Source: Limnoraphis robusta CS-951
GTDB lineage: Bacteria; Cyanobacteriota; Cyanobacteriia; Cyanobacteriales; Microcoleaceae
Length of the DNA stretch: 8,396 nt
NCBI RefSeq assembly: GCF_000972705.2
Contig: NZ_LATL02000195.1
Coordinates: 1 to 8,396 of the forward strand
Direction of reading: 5' to 3'
The notes beneath the pieces are model-generated. The model saw only the letters and a list, made by a program, of their open reading frames with translations. It made no database searches and was not told the DNA's origin. Every line of letters starts with the position of its first letter. Within the stretch, counting starts at the first letter, position 1. This document shows, piece after piece, positions 1-6,778 of the stretch. The translations under genes and the position numbers were made by a program.

Positions 1-50
1 AGTAGAGTTATTATAGCATTAGAAAGAGCCTTATATCCCCATACCTGAAG

Positions 51-218
51 GTAGGGGCGTGTGCGGCAATTTTTGGTAAACCCGCCCTAACCCGTGAATT
101 GCCCACAAAAAACGATTATAAACCCGCCCCGACAACAGGGGTGGCTGTCAACTTAAAAAGGGCGGGTTTATCGAGGTTATTTCTAACAGAGATAGATTTT
201 TTCCGAACCCGCCCCTAC
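51..218. repeat. GGGCGGGTTT-type inverted repeat cluster
   Basis: Several copies of one motif lie in this spacer downstream of galE. AAACCCGCCC is at 78-87, TAAACCCGCCC at 119-129, its exact reverse complement at 160-170, and AACCCGCCCCTACA at 206-219. GTAGGGGCG at 51-59 is the exact reverse complement of 210-218, so the block is also bracketed by an outer inverted pair. Such GTAGGGGCGGGTTT palindromes are familiar intergenic repeats in filamentous cyanobacteria (recalled, not searched). No gene is visible in 1-257. Confidence 0.75.
107..170 (-). terminator. Possible intrinsic terminator of the glycosyltransferase/galE cluster
   Basis: On the minus strand, 88 bases past the galE stop, an 11-bp perfect stem (160-170 with 119-129) closes a 30-base loop. 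It is followed six bases later by six T residues (complement of A107-112). The hairpin belongs to the dispersed repeat cluster, so a termination role is inference, and the large loop weakens it. Confidence 0.4.
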
Positions 219-224
219 AACCGT

Positions 225-252
225 GTTCACTGGTTACTGGTGACTGTTCACT
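225..252. repeat. Tandem heptanucleotide repeat, 4 units
   Basis: Four contiguous 7-base units, GTTCACT, GGTTACT, GGTGACT and GTTCACT, sit just downstream of the galE stop. Related sequence (AACTGTGAC) continues into the last galE codons. The family matches the array at 6138-6217. It resembles the short tandem heptamer repeats of cyanobacterial intergenic DNA. Confidence 0.8.
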
Positions 253-257
253 GTAAA

Positions 258-1256
258 TTAACTGTGACGCTTTTGATGCCAATTCCAAGCGTGAGAAATA
301 ATCGCATTCAAGTCAGAATATTGAGGATTCCAACCTAAAATCTGACGGGCTTTTTCCGCAGTTCCTACTAAAGCAGGCGGATCACCCGGACGGCGATCGC
401 ATTCAACGGCTTTAATTTCTTTTCCGGTGATTTGTCGAGCGGTTTCGATTACCTCTTTCACAGAGAATCCATTCCCATTCCCCAGGTTAAAGACATCTGT
501 TTTACCCCCGTTCAACAGATATTCTAGCCCTAAAACATGAGCCGTCGCTAAATCGGTAACATGGATATAATCTCTAACACAAGTTCCATCAAGCGTCGGA
601 TAATCTGTCCCAAAAATAGAAATAGACTCTCGTTTACCCAAAGCGGTGAGTAAAGTTAGAGGAATCAAATGAGTTTCGGGGTTGTGATCTTCTCCGAGTG
701 AACCCTCTGGATCGGCGCCTGCCGCGTTAAAATAGCGGAACCAAACGGATTTAAAATCATAAGCCCGATCAAAATCCGATAAAATATGTTCGACCATTAA
801 CTTAGTCATCCCATAAGGATTAATGGGATTTTGGGGATGATCTTCAGGAATCGGAACCTGTTGAGGAACGCCGTAGGTCGCACAAGTAGACGAAAACACA
901 AATTTATTAATCGAGGCGTCTTTCATCGCTTCTAAGAGCGTCAGCGTACCGATGACATTATTACGGTAATATTTATCAGGTGCCGATACAGACTCACCGA
1001 CATAAGCATAAGCCGCGAAGTGCATCACCGCATCAATGCGGCGCATGGAAAACAGATTATCCAGCAGTTGGCGATCATTAGTATCCCCAATCACTAATTC
1101 TGCTTTGAGAACTTGTTCAACGATATCGCGATGACCGTAAACGAGGTTATCAAGAATAACAACTTCATAACCCGAACGTTGCAGAGCTAAAACCGCATGA
1201 GAACCGATATATCCGGCTCCGCCCGTTACCAGAACTGTTGGCTTGACTTGAGACAC
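258..1256 (-). CDS. galE: UDP-glucose 4-epimerase
   Basis: The 332-residue product interconverts UDP-glucose and UDP-galactose using tightly bound NAD in the cytoplasm, feeding galactose into polysaccharides and glycolipids. It is an extended short-chain dehydrogenase: the Rossmann glycine motif GGAGYIGS is at 12-19 and D35 is placed to bind the adenine ribose. The catalytic S123/T124 and Y148-x3-K152 (YGMTK) are present, and RRPGDP at 288-293 is the usual C-terminal substrate-side motif. Length is normal for GalE. The start is GTG, with AGGA (complement of 1263-1266) six bases upstream. It is the last gene of the cluster, 48 bases after the zinc-ribbon gene. The last codons run into heptamer repeat sequence. 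A related epimerase acting on another UDP-sugar cannot be excluded. Confidence 0.93.
   Translation of the reverse strand: MSQVKPTVLVTGGAGYIGSHAVLALQRSGYEVVILDNLVYGHRDIVEQVLKAELVIGDTNDRQLLDNLFSMRRIDAVMHFAAYAYVGESVSAPDKYYRNNVIGTLTLLEAMKDASINKFVFSSTCATYGVPQQVPIPEDHPQNPINPYGMTKLMVEHILSDFDRAYDFKSVWFRYFNAAGADPEGSLGEDHNPETHLIPLTLLTALGKRESISIFGTDYPTLDGTCVRDYIHVTDLATAHVLGLEYLLNGGKTDVFNLGNGNGFSVKEVIETARQITGKEIKAVECDRRPGDPPALVGTAEKARQILGWNPQYSDLNAIISHAWNWHQKRHS
393..400. repeat. HIP1 octamer GCGATCGC
   Basis: Highly iterated palindrome of cyanobacterial genomes, here inside galE. Confidence 0.9.
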
Positions 1257-1304
1257 GTTAAATCCTAACTCCTATTTGAGCCGAACTGAATTTTAATTTT
1301 TTTA

Positions 1305-1676
1305 TCAATCGTCCAATATCTGAGCCGAAACATCCACCGCTTGAACATCAATGGTTCCGGGTGGGGTTAAGCGATTAAAATGACCCTGTTCAACTTGAAG
1401 TGGCTCACCACAATTCGGACACTGGCACTGGGTTTGATTGAGTGCAGTAAATTCATAAGCACAGACTGGGCATTCATCTTGTATGAGATTTCGGCTTAAC
1501 CACCACTGCACCCCAACAAACAAGAGGACAGGGATCAGGATTACAATCCCCACGAGGATAAGAATAGACCACCCCAAACCGATCGACGTCAGCAACCAAA
1601 TCACTGCCAGGATAATCAGCCAGTTGCTTATCTTAGAAAAATTAAATTTTAGGATTCTAGGCCGTCCCTGGTTCAC
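1305..1676 (-). CDS. Small membrane protein with C-terminal zinc ribbon
   Basis: This 123-residue product has no function I can name. A short basic N-terminus is followed by a strongly hydrophobic stretch at about 18-58, enough for two membrane spans. A soluble domain follows with C69-x2-C72 and C86-x2-C89, the four-cysteine pattern of a zinc ribbon (CPVC and CPNC). A further cysteine, C84, lies beside the second knuckle. The tail is acidic (ends LDD). The start is GTG, with a strong AAGGAG (complement of 1683-1688) six bases upstream; there is no other methionine candidate. It lies 45 bases after the glycosyltransferase and 48 bases before galE on the same strand, so co-transcription is likely. 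Zinc-ribbon membrane proteins of this kind are seen in cyanobacteria as conserved hypotheticals. A link to glycan synthesis is only suggested by position. Confidence 0.85.
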   Translation of the reverse strand: MNQGRPRILKFNFSKISNWLIILAVIWLLTSIGLGWSILILVGIVILIPVLLFVGVQWWLSRNLIQDECPVCAYEFTALNQTQCQCPNCGEPLQVEQGHFNRLTPPGTIDVQAVDVSAQILDD

Positions 1677-1721
1677 AGCGTTCTCCTTAAGCGTTCACCG
1701 ATGGATAAATCATCCTTTCTT

Positions 1722-2891
1722 CTATGATACTACTGACAAATTCAGCAGTTTTTGGAGTTGCACCCGAAAGGCTTCTTGACCAAACTGTTCTAAACTTTGT
1801 TGTCGTAACCATTCACCCTGACAACGTTGGTCTTCCGCTTGCAAAATTTCAATACAAGCTTTGGCGACCGCATCGGCATCTCGGTGAGGAACTTGCCATC
1901 CTAAGTTTCCATCTTGCAAAGGATCAGCCGAACCGTCCGCATCACCCGACAAAACCGGAATGCCACAAGCCATCGCTTCTAAGTACACGATACCAAATCC
2001 TTCTTGAGATGGCATGATATAGGCATCAGCAACGCGATAATGTTCTACTAAGTCTTCAGTCGGGACAAATCCTGCAAAAATTACCTGATCTGCAACGCCT
2101 AATTCTTCGGCTAACTTCGCTAAACGCGGTTGGTCGTCTCCTCGTCCGATCACTAAATACTTAACATTTTTGATCGCTTGGGAAATCTGTGGTAAGGCTC
2201 TAATCGTAACATCTACGCCTTTATAGATATCTCCCGACCATAAACGCGCAACGGTCATTAAGATTTTGGCATTGTGTAAACCATATTTTTCGATCAGGTG
2301 GGGCGGTTTTGCACCGGGAGTAAAGCGATCGCCATCGACCATGCAGGGTAACAGTCTAAATTTTTCTGGGTTGAGTTGATTGGCTTGGCAGGCTCGATCT
2401 CGACTATAGCGGCTAATTGTCCAAATTTCGTCAGCTTTTTGCAGGGCGTTGCGATATTTGAGGGGAAGCGGTTCCCAGACTTCTTTTCCGTAGGTGAGTA
2501 CGGTGTAGGGGACTCCAAAGGGTTGACAAATCACTTGGACGACACGCGCTAAATTAATATGACCACAAAATACCCGTTGAGGACGGTTTGTCAGTAAACA
2601 TCCCAAAAGGGTTGAGGCGAGTCGAATGCGTCCGAGGGTCGGGACTTTCGTTTTGAGATAATGAAACTTAATATTGCTGTTTTCATAGGGGTTTGGGCAT
2701 CCGGGAGCATCTCGCAACAGTAATATTTCACTTTGGAAGTTGGAAGAGGTGTCCAACTTTCCCCGAGGTTCAATCAGCTTAAGATAAGCATCTAAAATAT
2801 CTTTAACATAGGACTGAATGCCTCCTTCACAAGAGAATATTTCCAGGAAGCACCACAAGAACGGGGGGTTGATATCTATTTTCTTGTCCAA
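1722..2891 (-). CDS. GT4-family glycosyltransferase (group 1)
   Basis: The product (about 389 residues) should transfer a sugar from a nucleotide-sugar donor with retention, probably in cell-surface polysaccharide or glycolipid synthesis. It shows the GT-B two-domain plan. Near the N-terminus, GGIQSY at 23-28 is the acceptor-side glycine loop. The C-terminal donor domain begins near residue 208 (ILMTVARL), has IGRGDD at 248-253, and carries the E-x7-E motif E297-GFGIVYL-E305 followed by MACGIPV. Acceptor and donor cannot be read from sequence. The start is uncertain: the frame has no ATG near the N-terminus, the first possible codon is TTG at 2889-2891, an in-frame TAA lies four codons upstream, and no clear ribosome site is seen. 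Recognisable homology begins around residue 12, also a TTG. It is first in the cluster with the zinc-ribbon gene and galE. Confidence 0.88.
   Translation of the reverse strand: MDKKIDINPPFLWCFLEIFSCEGGIQSYVKDILDAYLKLIEPRGKLDTSSNFQSEILLLRDAPGCPNPYENSNIKFHYLKTKVPTLGRIRLASTLLGCLLTNRPQRVFCGHINLARVVQVICQPFGVPYTVLTYGKEVWEPLPLKYRNALQKADEIWTISRYSRDRACQANQLNPEKFRLLPCMVDGDRFTPGAKPPHLIEKYGLHNAKILMTVARLWSGDIYKGVDVTIRALPQISQAIKNVKYLVIGRGDDQPRLAKLAEELGVADQVIFAGFVPTEDLVEHYRVADAYIMPSQEGFGIVYLEAMACGIPVLSGDADGSADPLQDGNLGWQVPHRDADAVAKACIEILQAEDQRCQGEWLRQQSLEQFGQEAFRVQLQKLLNLSVVS
2325..2332. repeat. HIP1 octamer GCGATCGC
   Basis: Second HIP1 palindrome, inside the glycosyltransferase gene. Confidence 0.9.
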
Positions 2892-2960
2892 GTTTTGTGA
2901 TTATCGTGCTAATACAACTCTTTTTTACTCTATTACAGCAAATACTGGGTTTATTGGCAT

Positions 2961-3042
2961 CAAAAAAACATAAAAATATTGATACCTGTGAAAGTTTCAC
3001 TGATAGACTCTTGTACAGCCTACATTGAAACCCACAGGTATC
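2961..3042 (-). terminator. Intrinsic terminator of petB-petD
   Basis: Starting 35 bases after the petD stop, GATACCTGTG (2981-2990) pairs perfectly with CACAGGTATC (3033-3042). A second 6-bp stem lies inside (2994-2999 with 3026-3031, GTTTCA/TGAAAC). On the minus strand the stem is followed at once by AATATTTTTATGTTTTTTTG, an extended T-rich tract. The loop is long (26 bases), but the stem-plus-T-tract layout is that of a Rho-independent terminator. It isolates petBD from the glycosyltransferase cluster. Confidence 0.75.
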
Positions 3043-3076
3043 TAAATACGTTACAAGATTTAGAGAATGCTAAAGC

Positions 3077-3559
3077 TTAGAACAAGCCCAAGGTCAGAGA
3101 CTTATCAATTGGGAAAGTCGCTCCGATACCTAACCACAGGGTTGCAAATGTTCCAAACAGGAAAATAGCAGTTGCGACAGGACGACGGAAGGGGTTTTGA
3201 AACTTGTTAACATTTTCAATGAAAGGAACCAGAATCAAACCCAGAGGAATGGCAGACATCAGGGTGATTCCTAACAATTTGTTGGGGACAACCCGCAGCA
3301 TTTGGAAGGAAGGCCACAGATACCATTCGGGGAGGATTTCCAAAGGCGTCGCAAACGGATCAGCCGGTTCACCAATCATCGCCGGATCAAGTACAGCTAA
3401 ACCGACGATCAAAGCAAAGGTGCCGACAATTACCACCGGGAAGGTATAGAGTAGGTCATTCGGCCATGCGGGTTCACCATAGTAGTTATGGCCCATACCC
3501 TTGGCAAGTTTCTCGCGTAATACTGGATCACTGAGATCCGGTTTCTTTAATGTTGACAT
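3077..3559 (-). CDS. petD: Cytochrome b6-f complex subunit IV
   Basis: This 160-residue thylakoid membrane protein is equivalent to the C-terminal half of mitochondrial cytochrome b. With PetB it forms the plastoquinol oxidation (Qo) site of the b6-f complex. The signature PEWY is at 77-80, with E78 the conserved proton-relay glutamate, and is followed by the family's [10 protein letters not shown]. Three hydrophobic spans are visible at about 36-57, 94-115 and 127-147. The N-terminus ([15 protein letters not shown]) and the length match the family. ATG start; AAAGGAG (complement of 3573-3579) is 13 bases upstream, rather far. It follows petB by 102 bases on the same strand, the classic petBD operon. 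Confidence 0.98.
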   Translation of the reverse strand: MSTLKKPDLSDPVLREKLAKGMGHNYYGEPAWPNDLLYTFPVVIVGTFALIVGLAVLDPAMIGEPADPFATPLEILPEWYLWPSFQMLRVVPNKLLGITLMSAIPLGLILVPFIENVNKFQNPFRRPVATAIFLFGTFATLWLGIGATFPIDKSLTLGLF

Positions 3560-3661
3560 CGTTATACTGAGTCTCCTTTCTCAAGTAATTCGGTCACTAA
3601 TGGTTCTAATTATGGTTTTGAGTGATGCTGATTAGTGTAGCAAAAACTACTCAACTTCACC

Positions 3662-4330
3662 TTACAACGGGCCTGAGATGCCTTGCTTACGGATCATTAA
3701 GAAGTGCATTAACATGAACACAGCAATCAGCCAAGGCAATACAAAGGTATGTAAAGTGTAGAAGCGGCTTAAGGTTGCTTGTCCAACGGCTGAACCTCCA
3801 CGCATCAGTTCAACCAAAGTAGAACCAACGATTGGAATCGCTTCCGGTACTCCAGATACAATTTTAACCGCCCAATATCCCACCTGATCCCAAGGGAGAG
3901 AATATCCAGTTACCCCAAAGGAAACGGTGATCACAGCCAAAATAACACCTGTAACCCAGGTGAGTTCACGAGGCTTTTTGAAACCGCCTGTCAGGTAAAC
4001 GCGGAAAACGTGCAGAATCATCATCAGCACCATCATACTGGCAGACCAGCGATGGATAGAACGAATCAGCCAACCGAAGTTGACTTCCGTCATGATGTAT
4101 TGTACAGAAGTGAAAGCTTCTGTTACCGTCGGTCTGTAGTAGAAAGTCATCGCAAATCCAGTTGCAAACTGGATCAAGAAACAGACCAGCGTGATTCCGC
4201 CCAGACAATAGAAAATGTTGACGTGGGGAGGAACGTACTTGGTGGTAATGTCATCTGCGAGCGCCTGGATTTCTAGACGCTCGTTAAACCACTGAAATGC
4301 TTTTGATTCTTCTATTTCCTTTGAGAACAT
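3662..4330 (-). CDS. petB: Cytochrome b6
   Basis: This 222-residue, four-span thylakoid protein carries hemes bL, bH and the extra heme ci of the b6-f complex, moving electrons from plastoquinol across the membrane. Axial histidines are H93 and H107 (second helix) with H194 and H209 (fourth helix). C42 in FYCLGG is the covalent attachment residue for heme ci. Each is shifted by seven from the 215-residue chloroplast numbering because of the N-terminal extension ([10 protein letters not shown]), which many cyanobacterial PetB proteins share. The end RKQGISGPL is the family's usual C-terminus. ATG start with TAGGAA (complement of 4341-4346) ten bases upstream. It is first in the petBD pair and divergent from ctpA across a 566-base spacer. 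Confidence 0.98.
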   Translation of the reverse strand: MFSKEIEESKAFQWFNERLEIQALADDITTKYVPPHVNIFYCLGGITLVCFLIQFATGFAMTFYYRPTVTEAFTSVQYIMTEVNFGWLIRSIHRWSASMMVLMMILHVFRVYLTGGFKKPRELTWVTGVILAVITVSFGVTGYSLPWDQVGYWAVKIVSGVPEAIPIVGSTLVELMRGGSAVGQATLSRFYTLHTFVLPWLIAVFMLMHFLMIRKQGISGPL

Positions 4331-4451
4331 GAAGCTAGAATTCCTAAAAATGAATTGCTGTCTGGATTGGGTGATTCACCTCCTCCCACTGCCTACTCGT
4401 AGAGAGACGTGGGATACCTAAACCTCACAACTTTCGATTCTAAGGTTTTCG

Positions 4452-4544
4452 GCGCGAACTGAGATGAATTCAAGCTCAAAGCTTGTTTCGACTTAGCGCG
4501 GTCGATCACAGGCGAGGTTTCCGAAGTCTGTGGAACCGCTCCAC
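4452..4544. other. Cluster of overlapping short hairpins in the petB upstream region
   Basis: CAAGC/GCTTG (4471-4475 with 4481-4485) lies within CGAA/TTCG (4455-4458 with 4487-4490). Next, GCGGT/ACCGC (4498-4502 with 4535-4539) encloses CACAG/CTGTG (4507-4511 with 4528-4532). The hairpin GTGGA/TCCAC (4530-4534 with 4540-4544) uses the same bases, so it excludes that nested fold. The region is free of convincing coding sequence. Individual stems are only four to five base pairs, so an RNA function is speculative. Confidence 0.3.
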
Positions 4545-4555
4545 TTGACTCTCTA

Positions 4556-4690
4556 CTACTTTAGATCTTCTAAGCTAGCATAGAGACTACTAAATCTCAG
4601 AATCACTAAAGGATTAATATTCAGTTTACAAGAGTGACTGAGATAATGGTACAACTCCTCTGAGCTGGCAAGCAGATTGCCCTCAGTCAT
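4556..4690 (-). CDS. Possible 44-codon small ORF upstream of petB
   Basis: An ATG-to-TAG frame on the petB strand encodes 44 residues beginning MTEGNLLASSEELYHYL. GAAGGA lies seven bases before the ATG, a better ribosome site than petB's own. The product is soluble-looking and I recognise no domain. It sits directly downstream of the AT-rich divergent promoter region and ends 226 bases before petB, so if translated it would be in the petB leader or a short separate transcript. A chance open frame is quite possible at this length. Confidence 0.25.
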   Translation of the reverse strand: MTEGNLLASSEELYHYLSHSCKLNINPLVILRFSSLYASLEDLK

Positions 4691-4706
4691 TTACCCATCC
4701 TTCAAA

Positions 4707-4725
4707 AATGTAACATAACTTTAAC
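4707..4725. promoter_or_regulatory. HLR1-like (RpaB) direct repeat
   Basis: AATGTAAC (4707-4714) and ACTTTAAC (4718-4725) form an imperfect 8-base direct repeat. On the minus strand they read GTTAAAGT and GTTACATT. The second is a perfect match to the (G/T)TTACA(T/A)(T/A) half of the HLR1 element bound by the cyanobacterial regulator RpaB; the first has two mismatches. The spacing is three bases rather than the usual two. It abuts TATAAT at 4726. Confidence 0.35.
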
Positions 4726-4731
4726 TATAAT
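4724..4731. promoter_or_regulatory. Overlapping divergent -10 boxes
   Basis: A perfect TATAAT (4726-4731) faces ctpA, and TATAGT (complement of 4724-4729) faces petB and the small ORF. Recognisable -35 boxes are weak: TTCAAA at 19 bases on the plus strand and TTGATT at 19 bases on the minus strand. If used, ctpA would have a leader of roughly 160 bases. Confidence 0.35.
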
Positions 4732-4896
4732 TTCACAAAACCATCAAGAATCAAGTGGTCTCAAACAGAGGTTAATCACGCTAAAGCCGTTGTATGCCAA
4801 TCTGTACATCATTGCTGTCTCAGTCGATAGAGCCACTAGCTCCATTTCTGAGAACAGCTTGCCCAAAAGTCCAGGAAAACCTTAAAGTTAGGTAAT

Positions 4897-6135
4897 ATGC
4901 ACAAAAGAGTTTTTCAGATTGTACTGGTCATTGTTCTGCAACTAACCGTAATTGTCGGAGGATGGACTGCGCCTGCATTGGCAATCACGGATGAACAAAA
5001 GCTGATCAGTGAAACATGGCGTATTGTCAACCGAGCCTACGTCGATGAAACTTTTAACCATCAAAACTGGTGGTTCATTCGCGAAAAAGCAATTCGTCAA
5101 CCGTTAGAAAATAGAGAAGAAACTTATCAAGCCATCGAGAAGATGCTGGCGAGTTTGGACGATCCGTTTACCCGTTTACTTAAACCGAATCAGTATCGCA
5201 GCTTACAGGTGAGTACCTCGGGAGAACTAACAGGGGTGGGATTGCAAATTGCTCTTGATGCTGAAACTGGACAGTTAACGGTTATTGCTCCGATTGACGG
5301 TTCTCCGGCGGCTCAAGTGGGAATTCAACCTCGCGATCGCATTCTCAAAATTGATGACTTCTCGACGGCTGAACTGACTCTCGATGAAGCCGCAACCCAT
5401 ATGCGTGGGCCAATTGGTTCGACGGTGAGGCTAACGGTTGAACGGTTTGATACCCAGAAAATAGAGGAGATCGAACTCCAACGTGATCGGATTGCTCTCA
5501 ATCCGGTATTTGCACAACTGCATTCTAAGTCGTCGGCGGTTCCGATTGGTTACATTCGCCTGAGTCAGTTTAGCGCCAATGCAACCGAGGAAGTCGCCAG
5601 CGCCATTCAAACTTTAAACCGTCAAGGGGCGAAAGCTTATATTCTCGATCTGCGAAACAATCCGGGTGGACTCTTGCAAGCGGGTGTTGAAATTGCCCGA
5701 TTGTGGCTCGAAGAAGGAACAATCGTTTATACAGTCAATCGTCAGGGCGTTTTAGGGAGTTTTGATGCTGTGGGTTCATCACTCACCCAAGACCCTTTGG
5801 TGGTATTAGTCAATCAAGGAACAGCCAGTGCGAGTGAAATTCTCGCCGGAGCCTTGCAAGACAACCTTCGCGCTCAACTGGTGGGTGAAAAGACCTTTGG
5901 TAAAGGGTTAATTCAATCGCTGTTTGATTTGCCAGATGGTTCGGGATTGGCGGTAACGGTTGCCAAGTACGAAACCCCAGCTCACCATGATATTAACAAA
6001 CTCGGGATTAAGCCGGATCAAATTGTGCCGACCAAAGCTTTAACCCGAAATCAGATCGCCACTGAAGCTGATCCTCAGTATCAAGCTGCTGTTGATCTAT
6101 TGGTTTCTCAGTTTGCCCTAGCAGACGCTTCCTAG
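4897..6135 (+). CDS. ctpA: Carboxyl-terminal processing protease of D1
   Basis: This 412-residue S41-family serine protease removes the C-terminal extension of precursor D1 in the thylakoid lumen, which is needed before the photosystem II manganese cluster can assemble. Residues 1-29 look like a signal peptide (hydrophobic 7-22, cleavage after APALA). ETFNHQNWW at 51-59 and the REETY helix are typical CtpA features. A PDZ domain covers about 106-185 (GVGLQIAL, GSPAAQVG, GDRIL-like RDRIL). The Ser-Lys dyad is S311 (GTASASE) and K336 (FGKG), 25 apart as in E. coli Tsp, with Q340 four residues on. DLRNNPGG at 251-258 is the conserved oxyanion-side segment. ATG start with only a weak AGG nearby. 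It is divergent from petB and convergent with the next gene. Confidence 0.95.
   Translation: MHKRVFQIVLVIVLQLTVIVGGWTAPALAITDEQKLISETWRIVNRAYVDETFNHQNWWFIREKAIRQPLENREETYQAIEKMLASLDDPFTRLLKPNQYRSLQVSTSGELTGVGLQIALDAETGQLTVIAPIDGSPAAQVGIQPRDRILKIDDFSTAELTLDEAATHMRGPIGSTVRLTVERFDTQKIEEIELQRDRIALNPVFAQLHSKSSAVPIGYIRLSQFSANATEEVASAIQTLNRQGAKAYILDLRNNPGGLLQAGVEIARLWLEEGTIVYTVNRQGVLGSFDAVGSSLTQDPLVVLVNQGTASASEILAGALQDNLRAQLVGEKTFGKGLIQSLFDLPDGSGLAVTVAKYETPAHHDINKLGIKPDQIVPTKALTRNQIATEADPQYQAAVDLLVSQFALADAS
5333..5340. repeat. HIP1 octamer GCGATCGC
   Basis: Third HIP1 palindrome, inside ctpA at the PDZ-coding region. Confidence 0.9.
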
Positions 6136-6137
6136 TT

Positions 6138-6217
6138 AGTCACCAGTGACCAGTGAACAGGTAAAAACTGATAACTGATAACTGTAAAAACTGATAACTG
6201 TTCACTGTTCACTGTTT
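6138..6217. repeat. Heptanucleotide repeat array forming an inverted repeat between convergent genes
   Basis: Left arm: AGTCACC, AGTGACC, AGTGAAC (6138-6158). Right arm: ACTGATA twice (6167-6180), ACTGTAAAA, ACTGATA, ACTGTTC twice and ACTGTTT (6181-6217). The last unit overlaps the stop codon of the next gene. CAGTGAACAG (6151-6160) is the exact reverse complement of CTGTTCACTG, present twice (6198-6207 and 6205-6214). A transcript from either side could therefore fold a 10-bp stem in two registers. It fills the whole space between ctpA and the convergent gene. Confidence 0.8.
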
Positions 6218-6650
6218 AATGTAATCCTGCATATTCAGGAGAGTTAGCCGACTCTGTTTGCTCGACGGTAAAATCTTCTAGCCAAATCACCTGTCGCTGT
6301 CCGGGTGCAACTCTATTGCTATACTCCTGCATGATACTGGCCGTTTGTTGAGGATCGAAATGCCGATGGAAATCGGCTTGCTCTGCGCCTACTCGCTCTC
6401 GGGTTAACTTAACTTCAGATTGAATCTGACTAAGCTTTTCTTCGGCCGAACGATAGTAGGGCAAAATCTGCACTAAAGCAGAAACGACACAAGCTGAGAG
6501 TAAGACGTTTGTCACCAACTTCACACTGGCTTCGATCGCGTGCGCTCGGTGACGTTGAGAACGTCGTTGTTGTACGACTTGATGATTGAAGCGGCGACTC
6601 CGTAGTTGAACTGGGGGTTTAACCGGAGTAACGGGCTGAATCGCTTGCAT
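6216..6650 (-). CDS. Single-span membrane protein of unknown function
   Basis: I do not recognise a named family for this 144-residue product. The N-terminal 36 residues are strongly basic (RSRRFNHQVVQQRRSQRHR at 17-35). One hydrophobic span follows at about 43-63, then a charged, probably coiled-coil segment at 66-98. The C-terminal part includes FDPQQTASIMQEYSNRV (98-114) and QRQVIWL (118-124). The positive-inside rule puts the basic tail in the cytoplasm and the coiled coil on the lumenal or periplasmic side. That layout resembles small bitopic scaffold proteins such as FtsL/DivIC, but no sequence similarity supports this. ATG start with only an AGAAAG-like ribosome site. It may be a conserved cyanobacterial hypothetical (an impression, not a search). 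It converges on ctpA. Confidence 0.8.
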   Translation of the reverse strand: MQAIQPVTPVKPPVQLRSRRFNHQVVQQRRSQRHRAHAIEASVKLVTNVLLSACVVSALVQILPYYRSAEEKLSQIQSEVKLTRERVGAEQADFHRHFDPQQTASIMQEYSNRVAPGQRQVIWLEDFTVEQTESANSPEYAGLH

Positions 6651-6778
6651 ATTCTTTCTCTATAACGGTATAAACTTTTACGAGTCCCCGGAGGTCAACC
6701 TCTAGGTTCCTCAATACCAGTTAAGCATACAAATAAAAGAACTGAGTATTCTGTGTTCACTTAGTCAAACAAAAACCG

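Noticed and set aside
99..338. 79-residue plus-strand open frame over the galE 3' end
   Set aside because: It crosses the repeat cluster and the antisense of galE codons; no ribosome site or recognisable protein features.
3966..4276. Open frames overlapping petB on both strands
   Set aside because: They are alternative frames of a highly conserved gene and show no protein features.
4791..4808. TGTA-N10-TACA palindrome as an NtcA site upstream of ctpA
   Set aside because: NtcA sites are GTA-N8-TAC; the spacing here is ten, so it does not fit.
6138..6217. CRISPR array
   Set aside because: Units are seven bases and contiguous, with no spacers.
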